Of a stretch of DNA of 64,000 nucleotides, positions 33,764 to 43,700 are shown piece after piece. Every line of letters begins with the position of its first letter. Position 1 is the first letter of the stretch. Source of the DNA: a virus. The stretch spans positions 16,669 through 80,668 of IMG/VR virus record IMGVR_UViG_3300020193_000009; one strand, 5' to 3'. Under the pieces are notes generated by a model that had not been told where the DNA came from, ran no database searches, and saw only the letters and a list, made by a program, of their open reading frames with translations. A program made the translations under genes and the position numbers.

Positions 33764-35260
33764 TTAACTATTATACCCTAATTGCTGTTCCAGTGCTTTC
33801 AATCTGGCATTTAAATCTACAATAGCTGCCAGTAGATGCGGGATCATTTTTGCATAAATAACTTGATAATACCCTCCTGGGGTTTGAGGGGCTTCTACAA
33901 ATTCTGGGAAATTAACCTTTAATTCATCCGCCATAACACCAATACTATGTTTGCCTTGAAGCCAGGGACTGGAAATGTCTTTTTTATAATCAAATTCATA
34001 GATTTTTGTATTATAAATTTTTTGCAATACATCAGAAGTAATTGATTGAATATTTTCTTTTAATCTTCTATCTGAATCATAGCCATCTGGGTAAAAGAAT
34101 GGTCTAACATTTGGGTCATTGTTGACTATACATGTCAGCTCGCCGGCGGCGTTATCCCAACCAAACGCTATTCCAAATCTGTCTCCAGCAAGATTAGATG
34201 CGTTATAATAAACACCAGTCCCCCCAGCGATAATCGTATCGCCTGACTCAATCCCCCCGCCCGATTCAAGGGTTCCATCAGCATATATATCTGCATCAGA
34301 AATAATATCTACACCAGCATAAATAGTGTCATTAGCAACAATAACGTCTCCCTCAATAACTCCGTTTGTTTCTATTTTAGAATATGTAGCATAAGAATAA
34401 TTCCCACCACTTTGCAATCTCCAATTGTCATACAAATATTCTGCACCTATAAAAACTCCAGCCATTGGATCACTGAATGGTGCATCTATTCGAAGCCCTG
34501 CTCTAACTTCGCCAGTATTTTGCCAATTACTGTGCAGAGGGGCAAGTCCAGATCCGTATGGAAATAATTTGCCTATATCCAGTGTCCCAAGGAAATTTCC
34601 ACCGGTATGCATACTGTCTGGGGAATTAGCATGCCCAATGTCAAATCCAGCAATCTTCCCACCTGTAGCTTGCAAATTACCAGTTGTGACATCTCCTGTA
34701 ACAGACAGATCTGACCCATTAAATAACATAAATTCAGAACTGCTGCCGACTCTAAAGTGTCCATTTGAATACCAATAATTATTATTATTAATAACTAAAG
34801 CACCGGCTGTGAGTGTTCCTCGAATAGTAGTTGCATCAAATGCAGCATCTCCAGCATATGTTATAGCCCAGCCCAGTGTGCCTTTTGATGTTATAGTACC
34901 ATTTGCTGCAATTGTTCCATCAAAGTTACTACTTCGTATAACATTGTTAATTAAAACAATATTTGCAGATAGTTCACCGGCAGTAACGGCTCCAGCTGCA
35001 ATATGAACAGATTGAATTGAATTTGGCAACAGTCTGATTCCGGCAGGACCAAGAACGTCTGAGCTAACAATATCTGAAATAACAGCCTTAAGTGATTGAA
35101 AATTGGCTTCCTGCCTATTCCTTCTTGCGCTACTAATTGTGCCTGTAAATCCTATATTAAAATCATATATAGAATATTTATCAGTTTTAATTAAAGAAGA
35201 TGCATCGCCATCATGATCGTGACCACCTGGAAAAAATATTATAGAGTTTTCAGATGTCAT
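33764..35260 (-). CDS. Tail fibre with S74 intramolecular chaperone
   Basis: The 498-aa fibre is beta-repeat-rich with many short GTITSKGTL or GDVTTGN-like turns. Its last ~100 residues are a peptidase S74 chaperone: SDRRLKENIQSI holds the catalytic Ser-Lys pair, followed by the coiled coil DLNARLKALEQQLG. In this family the domain trimerises the fibre and cuts itself off. It likely binds host surface glycans. GGAAGG precedes the ATG. Confidence 0.88.
   Translation of the reverse strand: MTSENSIIFFPGGHDHDGDASSLIKTDKYSIYDFNIGFTGTISSARRNRQEANFQSLKAVISDIVSSDVLGPAGIRLLPNSIQSVHIAAGAVTAGELSANIVLINNVIRSSNFDGTIAANGTITSKGTLGWAITYAGDAAFDATTIRGTLTAGALVINNNNYWYSNGHFRVGSSSEFMLFNGSDLSVTGDVTTGNLQATGGKIAGFDIGHANSPDSMHTGGNFLGTLDIGKLFPYGSGLAPLHSNWQNTGEVRAGLRIDAPFSDPMAGVFIGAEYLYDNWRLQSGGNYSYATYSKIETNGVIEGDVIVANDTIYAGVDIISDADIYADGTLESGGGIESGDTIIAGGTGVYYNASNLAGDRFGIAFGWDNAAGELTCIVNNDPNVRPFFYPDGYDSDRRLKENIQSITSDVLQKIYNTKIYEFDYKKDISSPWLQGKHSIGVMADELKVNFPEFVEAPQTPGGYYQVIYAKMIPHLLAAIVDLNARLKALEQQLGYNS
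33770..33775 (-). promoter_or_regulatory. Predicted -10 box, possible leaderless start
   Basis: TATAAT is followed by AGTTAA and ATG (33763). It lies in the last codons of the fibre gene, so part of the match is coding sequence. Confidence 0.35.
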
Positions 35261-38200
35261 TACACAACCTTCCTTATAACTAATTTTTGATTTAGTGATT
35301 TATTATAATCAAGATCACTGCTAATTACCCAATAGTCACCATTTATTATATCAAAAGCATTAAAGCTAGATATTCTTATCCTATCTCCCAATTGAAGTTT
35401 TGCAACTGGTAATATTGAAATATTAATAATCGGTACAGGCTCACCCATTTTTGAAATTATAAAACTAGCTAATTTTCTAGCATATTCTAGATTTGTTATA
35501 TATTCATTTTCTATAACCAGCTCTTTCAAACCATATTTTCTAATGTTGTCATCAAGCACTTGTTTTTGCTCTTTAACATCTCCATTTGCATCAGTTATTG
35601 CAACAGGTATACCGGCTATACGAGATTGATGAGTTTCACCCGTTTCTGCATTTGTTCCTTCTAAATAAATAATATCACCAGAAAAAGTATTATTTGATGC
35701 AGCAATAATCATCATTGCACCATAAGGTGTTGGATTAAACCTAATCAATTCTAATTTTGGAGGTTTAACCTGTGTTATATTTGTTATTAGCGGAAGCTGG
35801 ACCATGAAGGCAGGAGACTTGTCAAATTTTAATTGATCGTATACTTTAACTTCTCGAACGAGAGCATTTTGATTATGACTAGCAGCAGCCGTATCATATT
35901 GAGCTCTATCAAGTATTAAAAATGAATTTGAAGTAGCATTTGAATATTTAATTATTTCATCATCAATTTTAACATAACCATTTTTTGGAAAGTACGGCTC
36001 ATTTGTTGATTTTACACTCATACTTACATCAGCGCTTGTCATTGCGCTAGTTAAGTTTGTAACCGCTACAGATGTAGTTTCTGGATGCCAAAGACCTTGT
36101 TTAGAAGATTCTGGTTTTGAAACACCAGCTACTTTAATTACAACTTTATTTGTTTGCAATTGAACATTAAAATCTGCTTCAATAATATTAGTTGAATCTG
36201 AAAATGTATACTGAACATTTGCATGTTGATCAATAGATGGTTCAAAAAATCTAAAATAGTGATCATATTTTGCATTATTTAACTCATCAAAATATAATCT
36301 ACCTAAATCAGCTATTGTTATATCATTTATAATAGATTCTATTGTAGTATCATTTCCATATATAAATGGTAAAATTTGTATTGGTTGCATTTGTGTTTGT
36401 ATATAGTTTTCCTTTACTTGTTGCGCATCGAATGAGTCATTAAAAATTGCAAATTCATCTATGTAAAAAGATCTAGTAGTTGCCGGGGCAACCTCTCCAG
36501 CGCCAGCATTAAAACTTGAACCACGACCACCGATTGTTATATCTTTATCTGTAAAATTCAAAAGACTTCCTGATGTTGTAACAGTATTTTTCAAATCCCC
36601 GTTTACATAATATTTTAAAGAATTATTACTAAAAGTAATACTAATTAAACTAGAATTAGTATTTGACAAAGCTGAATTAGAAGAAATAGTTTGTATTCCG
36701 TTAGAGGTTATAAATTTAAAACCATTTGATGAAGAATTAGAATAGAATTCAAATCCATTAGAAGGAGATGAATTATTAAAACAACTTAAATATTCACCAT
36801 CATTTGAGAAAGATCCATTATGAAATTTACCATATAATTCTATAGAAAATTTACCTGTATAATTATCTCCAGCAGAATTAAAAACATCAAAAGACTGGTG
36901 ATATGGGATTCTAATATAGCTATTAGAATTTAATAAAACACTTCTGTTGTCAGAATCAGAAACTACTCCAGAAAGTTCAGAAATTTTTGGTTCAGATAAA
37001 TACAGCCCATTATTTCTGGTTCCAGATCTCTCAACAATATTTACGTTTGGAATCCCATTTACAATGGGAAGCGTAGGTGTCCACGAATTAGACGAAAAAG
37101 TAAGATATGAGTTGCTATTTTTAGAACCTACATAATCGACCGCAGCAATTGTAAAGCATTCGTTACTGTATACCCAGTCAATACTTGCATTAAATTCTTT
37201 TTGTAGAAAAATTTGAAATGGCTCATTTGCAGGATTTTGTTCTGTAAAAAATTCAATTCTAATATCATAAACCTTACCGGCAGTTAGGTTGTATAAAGCA
37301 GAAGATACATATGCGGCACTATTGGTTCCTGTATCCAGGTTGTACCATCTATCAATAATTTTTACATTATTTAAATACAGCCTTGCACCACCATTGTTTA
37401 AACCTAAAATCAATCTTTGATTACCGGTATTTTTTGGAATATAGTAGCCATCAAATACACCATTAAAATAACTTGTTACTGTCTCATTTGTTTTTGAAAC
37501 AAATTGACCGGATATAAAATTTAAAGCTTTGCTCGCTCCAGCTTGAGTAGATATTTCTTTTGATGTTGTATGTAGAGATGGAGAAACAAATGTTCTTATC
37601 TCCAAAGCTCTTTCATATGATGATAAATATTTGTCATTAGCGTCTAGAACAATATCCCTTACCGAGTTAAGATCGGTATTTGGAACTTTAAACAATCTTG
37701 CTCTCAAAGAAGTAGCTACAGTTCTTTGATTATTAGCTCTATCAACACTATTTTCATCAAAACCAAAATGCAATACTGCATTATTTTTACAATAAAATTC
37801 TTTTGGTTTTTTTAAATATTTTATATCTTTTTTAGGAAAATTTGTCATCATTAACAATTGTTCAATAGCTTTCCCAACAGTACTTTCTTGAATTAAATAA
37901 CCTTTTGTGATCATTTTATCTTTAGAAAATTTTCCTCTATCTGTCAGATTAGCTTTTATAGACATACTGCTTGATGACCCCTGCCACTCATCAACATAAA
38001 AAACACCAACTGGAACATATTCAAATATGTCAAATACTACTGACGAATTAACTGTGTGATTTCTTGCTTTTGTATCCCCCACCCCTCTCTCTATAACATT
38101 AAAAGAATTCCCGCTTTCTTTTCTTGCAATGATTCTTTCTTGATTTGTGGTTCCGGGATTTATTGTTAAGAGGTAATCATCTCCAGCCCCACCGGTTGGG

Positions 38201-39285
38201 AAATCGTTTACATTAAAAACGCTAATTGTATTTGCCACAGTTGAAACATTTGATGCGATAGTTGTGGTAATTTGATCACTAGGGTGTGATTGCCTCTCCC
38301 ACCCTAAATATATATGACAACGTAAATCTTTTTTCATATACTTTCCAAATGTTGAGGAAGAGTTGAAAATATTAAAGTCTTTAAGTGAGTTGTCTAAATT
38401 TATAGAAGCAGAATTACTACCACCGCCTGCAATCGGCAAACTGCTTTCATGAACATCTCTAGTTTTAGAACTATTAAAGTCCATAATATAATCTGTTAAA
38501 TCATATCTATAAATTGGACATACCTCATTAACTCTTGCATGATCTAATGGATTTTTAGTTGTATAAATTGTTAATAATATTTTATTAATATTATCATTAC
38601 TAATAGATTCTAAATAATGATTAAAGTAATAAGAATTAGCTGGTATTTCTCCATCTTCATTATAAACAAGTGTATTGGTATTATAATATGCTTTAATATT
38701 ATAAGCACATATTTGACCATTATACTCAGAAGTAATTATTTTAATTAAATTTACTTTTCTTTCTGTAAACAAATATGTTAATATTACTGGGGATGCAAAT
38801 TCATAACCGGTAAATGTAGCATGAAGATTTGATGTAGTTTTAGTAGATGATTCATAACCAAATTCATAATTTTCTTCTTTTGTAGGCGGCAGACAGTGCC
38901 ACTGACCATTTGCCGTAATTGTTTTACCATATTTATCTTTTGCATCACAAACACCCCACGTAAAAGATTGCCTTTCAATTCCATTTATAGATTCATTTGG
39001 CGTAAAATAAAAATCTTTTTGCCTAGCTTTGTTAAAAACTATTTCATTAGCAGAAAGCGCTCTTTGCTTTGCGAGGAGTCCGTTGGCATTATTAATTATA
39101 TCTTGATTGGACTTTGATGTGTAGGTAGAATTAGACGATGCTATTTGCGTATTTCCAACTTTATCAACATGCCTGCTGTCCAGCCAGTCTATAATAATTA
39201 ATGGTTTAACTCTTTGTGAAATTGCAGATATAGCAGTATTATAAGAAGATGAAAGATCAATATTATATTTGCCTTTTGTAAGCAT
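35260..39285 (-). CDS. Large minor tail protein with PA14- and LamG-like domains
   Basis: 1341 aa. The N-terminal region looks like a tail-hub module. Near 37140-37500 there is a PA14-like carbohydrate domain (SYFNGVFDGYYIPK ... ARLYLNNVKIIDRW). Near 36420-36930 there is a LamG/concanavalin domain (NDGEYLSCFN, LKYYVNGDLKN, FYIDEFAIFND). The C-terminal part ends with hub-like beta strands (KLQLGDRIRISSFNAFDI). It probably forms the tail tip that binds host glycans. GGAAGAGG precedes the ATG. Confidence 0.75.
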   Translation of the reverse strand: MLTKGKYNIDLSSSYNTAISAISQRVKPLIIIDWLDSRHVDKVGNTQIASSNSTYTSKSNQDIINNANGLLAKQRALSANEIVFNKARQKDFYFTPNESINGIERQSFTWGVCDAKDKYGKTITANGQWHCLPPTKEENYEFGYESSTKTTSNLHATFTGYEFASPVILTYLFTERKVNLIKIITSEYNGQICAYNIKAYYNTNTLVYNEDGEIPANSYYFNHYLESISNDNINKILLTIYTTKNPLDHARVNEVCPIYRYDLTDYIMDFNSSKTRDVHESSLPIAGGGSNSASINLDNSLKDFNIFNSSSTFGKYMKKDLRCHIYLGWERQSHPSDQITTTIASNVSTVANTISVFNVNDFPTGGAGDDYLLTINPGTTNQERIIARKESGNSFNVIERGVGDTKARNHTVNSSVVFDIFEYVPVGVFYVDEWQGSSSSMSIKANLTDRGKFSKDKMITKGYLIQESTVGKAIEQLLMMTNFPKKDIKYLKKPKEFYCKNNAVLHFGFDENSVDRANNQRTVATSLRARLFKVPNTDLNSVRDIVLDANDKYLSSYERALEIRTFVSPSLHTTSKEISTQAGASKALNFISGQFVSKTNETVTSYFNGVFDGYYIPKNTGNQRLILGLNNGGARLYLNNVKIIDRWYNLDTGTNSAAYVSSALYNLTAGKVYDIRIEFFTEQNPANEPFQIFLQKEFNASIDWVYSNECFTIAAVDYVGSKNSNSYLTFSSNSWTPTLPIVNGIPNVNIVERSGTRNNGLYLSEPKISELSGVVSDSDNRSVLLNSNSYIRIPYHQSFDVFNSAGDNYTGKFSIELYGKFHNGSFSNDGEYLSCFNNSSPSNGFEFYSNSSSNGFKFITSNGIQTISSNSALSNTNSSLISITFSNNSLKYYVNGDLKNTVTTSGSLLNFTDKDITIGGRGSSFNAGAGEVAPATTRSFYIDEFAIFNDSFDAQQVKENYIQTQMQPIQILPFIYGNDTTIESIINDITIADLGRLYFDELNNAKYDHYFRFFEPSIDQHANVQYTFSDSTNIIEADFNVQLQTNKVVIKVAGVSKPESSKQGLWHPETTSVAVTNLTSAMTSADVSMSVKSTNEPYFPKNGYVKIDDEIIKYSNATSNSFLILDRAQYDTAAASHNQNALVREVKVYDQLKFDKSPAFMVQLPLITNITQVKPPKLELIRFNPTPYGAMMIIAASNNTFSGDIIYLEGTNAETGETHQSRIAGIPVAITDANGDVKEQKQVLDDNIRKYGLKELVIENEYITNLEYARKLASFIISKMGEPVPIINISILPVAKLQLGDRIRISSFNAFDIINGDYWVISSDLDYNKSLNQKLVIRKVV

Positions 39286-40362
39286 TTAGACCTCTTCCAA
39301 ACTCATAGAGCAGTCAAAGAAATAAATATCATCAACCAAATCCCGTCGAATTAGAGTTTCACTGTAATCTTTCACCAATACATTATAACTTGTTTCTGTG
39401 TACGGCACATTACTATTTTCGTCCATATTTACTATTTTTAATACATGATGCTGAGGTTTACCAGCTATTTCTTTTAGATAGTCCCTGCCTCGTTTCCCAT
39501 CAACTGTATGAGAATGAGAATTTGGCACATATGACCATGACAAATTAAAGGTTCTTCTTGCAGGTCTAGCGGACGATTTATAATATCTAGATTTTCTATT
39601 ATTCCAGTTAATATTTTCTACAAAAATAGGATCAACAGAAACTCCTAGTTTTCTATTATGATTTGTTATTGGCTTGTCATCGATTAACAAAACTGTTCTT
39701 ATATCAGATAAATCGCTTGCAGATATTACATTTCCAACAATAAATTTAATCGCTTTGGTAGTAACATTGCCCATATTATTGATAATAATTTTTATTGTTG
39801 TCAATACAATTTTACCAACAATTGTTAGATTAACAGAACCACTTAATGCAGAAGATATAGATTTAACACTTACTGCTACCGCAAAAACTTCTGAGGATGG
39901 CGCTATGACAGACGCGGCAAATGAATCTTTTTTAATTACTGTAACCATATTGCTTTCAATGTTAATTAAAATTTGAGCTTTCAAAATTTCTTGCGCAATT
40001 GCTACAGTAGACGTAATACTTGCAGAAATTGATACCGAGGCAAACAAAATTTCTTTGGCAATTACTGTAGCACTAGATTCAATAGAAAGAACAGCTGATG
40101 CAAGTTTAATTTTTGTTCCAAGAGTTAACGTTGCACCATCTATTATAATTATAGATTGTGCAAGCTTAACTTTAGTAGCAGATATAATTAAATTACTTTC
40201 AACAGAAATATTAGAATAAATAAGACCCGCACCAAAAGTCAAAGTTGCTATCGCAGATGAACTAATTGATATTTGTATTTGTGCTTCTTTAGCCTCATCT
40301 GGATTAAAAAAATCTAAACCTGATTTTAACGGTTCAGAAAATGAGTAAAAACTTGTTGTCAT
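39286..40362 (-). CDS. Distal tail (Dit-like) protein with repetitive N-terminus
   Basis: The last ~140 residues match the next gene upstream: (I)T(N/E)HNRK, RYY, F-LSWSY-P-, TVD-(K/N)RGRD- and ETLIRRD. The first ~210 residues consist of about nine units of 20-21 residues with the pattern I-x-I-x-S-x-x-x-V-x-A-x-x-K-I-x-x-A. The repeats are beta-forming and Val/Ile/Ser-rich. It probably caps or extends the distal tail ring. GGAGAG precedes the ATG. Confidence 0.65.
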   Translation of the reverse strand: MTTSFYSFSEPLKSGLDFFNPDEAKEAQIQISISSSAIATLTFGAGLIYSNISVESNLIISATKVKLAQSIIIIDGATLTLGTKIKLASAVLSIESSATVIAKEILFASVSISASITSTVAIAQEILKAQILINIESNMVTVIKKDSFAASVIAPSSEVFAVAVSVKSISSALSGSVNLTIVGKIVLTTIKIIINNMGNVTTKAIKFIVGNVISASDLSDIRTVLLIDDKPITNHNRKLGVSVDPIFVENINWNNRKSRYYKSSARPARRTFNLSWSYVPNSHSHTVDGKRGRDYLKEIAGKPQHHVLKIVNMDENSNVPYTETSYNVLVKDYSETLIRRDLVDDIYFFDCSMSLEEV

Positions 40363-40363
40363 T

Positions 40364-40756
40364 TTATCTCTCCGTTAAAGTTAAAGAAACATCGTAATAA
40401 GAGCACTGGGAGGTATAATCTCGTCTTATTAGATCTTCGCTATATGAATCTATATAGCAATCTAATGTTTGATACTGACCTGGCGATAATTCAATAATAA
40501 TTGTCGCAGCAGCTGAGCCATTAGCTAACGAATAAAGAAAATCTCTGCCTACCCGATTGTCCACAGTTTTTGATTGTAAACTTGGTAAATATGACCATTT
40601 TAAAGAAAATTGTTTTTTATTCCTTGAATAATATCTACGTTTATGACCCGATGCTAAATCAATATCATCAGCAGCAATCTGTTCACTAATAGATATTTTT
40701 CTGTTATGTTCTGTTATTTCTGTTGAGTTAATTGATAAAAGTTTATGTATTGACAT
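40364..40756 (-). CDS. Distal tail (Dit-like) protein, short paralogue
   Basis: The 130-aa protein consists only of the domain shared with the C-terminus of the adjacent gene. The ATG overlaps the tape measure stop (TGATG), so the GTG three bases upstream is not used. It follows the tape measure gene, where Dit normally lies. Confidence 0.65.
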   Translation of the reverse strand: MSIHKLLSINSTEITEHNRKISISEQIAADDIDLASGHKRRYYSRNKKQFSLKWSYLPSLQSKTVDNRVGRDFLYSLANGSAAATIIIELSPGQYQTLDCYIDSYSEDLIRRDYTSQCSYYDVSLTLTER

Positions 40757-43700
40757 CACACGCCTCTATTTAAACCTGTATATGTTTTAATTACCCTATT
40801 TTCTAAACCAGCTGTTTTTTGATTTCTTGGCAAAACTTTTGTATTATATTCTTTCATCATTGAATTAAACCACTCTGGTTCACCAACAAATGTATCAACA
40901 TAGATATTTACATTCTGCGTTGATGAACTCGTTCCACCAGCAGACTGCATTGCTGGCGCTGGAACCCTCATTGATGGAATTTGCGGGACAGAGAACTTTG
41001 CTTTATTAAGCTGAGTCAGGGCAGGTATGCCAATCTTCCTTACAGCCTCTGCATTTAGAACAAATTCACCACCATGCAGAGTTGCAGGAATTGGCATAGA
41101 TGGAGCGCCGGGTACATAACCACCTTCTTTTCTGTTCACGCTTGGCAATGGGATTGGTCCCAATTGATTCTTTGTACGATAAAATCTATCATAGTAATCC
41201 TTCGCTCTCCTTATCAAAATTCTTTCAATCCTTGTATTTATCGCAAGATTTTCTACAGGGACAGTGCCTATTTGCATAAAAGGATCTCTTCCAACTATTC
41301 TTGCAAAGGCATTGAAACTTGCCTTACCTTCACCAAAGTAGTATAGTAAATTCTCAAAACCGTATAGGTCATCCGTCATGCCGTATGGTTGTCCTTTAGT
41401 AATATTTTTCAGACTAGAATATGAGCCAAGAAGGAAGTCATCAAAATGCCTTGCCATTCTTATATAATATTCCTGAAACTGCGCAAATTCACCAATGATT
41501 TTCCAAAGAGTTTGTGTTTGCACAACACTACTCAACCCGTGACCACCAATATCTGGATCAAATTTTTGCCTTTCTAAGATCGTTCGCCAACTATTCTCTA
41601 AAGCCTCGTCAAAGCTCTGACCAGGAATAAAATCACGCATATCAAGACCTTGCAATCTTGCAAAAATCTCATTTAGTGCATACCGCTGTTCATTAGTATA
41701 GTTCTGAATTGGCAGATTCTTGTAATCAAGAATTTCATACTTACCAGCAGGGAACCTGAGCCCCTCACCAGGTCTTGGAGTAAAATATGTGTCTACACCC
41801 ATTATATTTTCAATTGCCCCGGGGTTAGCATCAATTAGATCTTTTAATTTAATGGCTATTAACCGACCTGTTTCCCGGGAAGCACTTCCTCTATTCATTA
41901 TTGGTCGCACAAGGTGATTTAATGCAAAATGAATTGTGTCTCTAATAATTTCATTATTATCACTATTCATAACCCTATAATGGTCACTTGTTGGACGTAA
42001 AATAGCATCACCAATTTCATTTATTTCAAATGGATATGATGTTTCATGAACAGCCATCAACTTATCAAGAGTCAACTCTCTCATCCCACGATCCAATTGA
42101 ATACTCTTCATTATTTGTTCTTCGATAACTACAGGCTTGTTTCTCGCAGCGACTTCTATGGCTGTTAGCCTCTTTCCTTCTAGCACTAAACGGGCATATT
42201 CAAGCTGAGCCTGAAGATTGTTTTTTACCTTGGCGGCATAAAGGAGCGCTGATACATATGTATCATTAACATCACCGCCAAAAGATTTATACCCAACGTG
42301 TGCTTCGAGCCATCCTCTTACCGTACTAACTGCATTTGGACCAATTTTTGATGTCCCAGTAATATCAAGGGGGTTTAAAGGAATATTTCGAACCTTTCTT
42401 AAATCCGGAAGAGCTTTTAATAAATCATCACTTAATCCAAATCCAACTGTTTCGCCTAAAATATTATGAATATACGCGCCTACTGATTCAGTAACTTCCG
42501 GGGACCCTTCGAGATGAGAAAATTCAAGTAAACTTTCAGGCAAAATAGAGCGACCAGTCACTTTTTTAGTTTGTATGTTAAATTGTTTTTGAACTAAAGC
42601 AGGTAGATTTTTACCAGTAGTTCTTGTACCAGATGGCAAAGCAAGTTGTCGAGGTATAAGATTTTTAACATCTGTTAATTTTGAAGATTCTTTTTGAAGG
42701 CTGGATACTATACCTTTTGCATCATTATTTATTTTAATAGACCTATTTACTCTAAGCAAAGCTCTCTTTAACAAATCTTTTGTGAAAAACCCACCTCTTC
42801 TTCTAACTTGTTTTAGTATATTTACAAGTTCCATATCGTCAATGTCAAGAGGAATTTCAGCCAATATTTTCTGGGTCCGTGTGCGCATACTAGTTGAGCC
42901 AGGGATATTGATATCTTCGAGGAGCCTGCCTCCTTTTGTTATATAGAAAGAACCTTTTGGACGGAGGATTGGAAGACTGGTTTCATCAATAGGAGAAAGA
43001 TCGTAACCCAGTTTTCTAGCAATTTTTGCAGCACGACCTTCTCCTTGAAATACATCGCCAGCAAACCCCCTGTCGTCTGCGTAGTACCTGGCAGAATTTA
43101 CTATTTCTTCGACTTTACCTCTAACCCATGAATAAGTATAATCTCCAAGATTATCTCCAGGACCAAACGATCTACCAGATAAAGATTCCGAAATAATATT
43201 ATCTTTAATACCTTCTGGACCCACATGGATCCCAATTCTTCTTGAAGGTAACAGATTTAATGGATTTAGAGACCTTATTGCTTCGATTGCCTTAGTGATA
43301 GGTCCTGGTTGCAAGATTGCATCACGTGTTCTATATGGCATTGATTCTTGTCTCAGGGCGGGTGGCATTGATTCATTAGCTATAAATGCTGCTTTATTTG
43401 CAGCTAATCTTGCATTTCTAATTGCAATATTATCTGCTCTAATAAGATTATTAATTACGCCTTTAACACCAGCCTCTAAAGCATTGCCTTGTGGTGGATT
43501 TACAGAACCCTTAAGAGTGTTAACAACTTCTGGAATATAATTTTTTGCAACCTCAATTTTATCAACAACTGAACCTACCTTTTCTGCAATCACTCCAGCA
43601 CGGATTTTTGCTGATTGACCAACAGTTAATCTTCCAGCTTTGGCAGCAGAGACCGCCTTTGCAGCTCTTGCAACATCATCAAACCTGCTAACCGCTGTCA

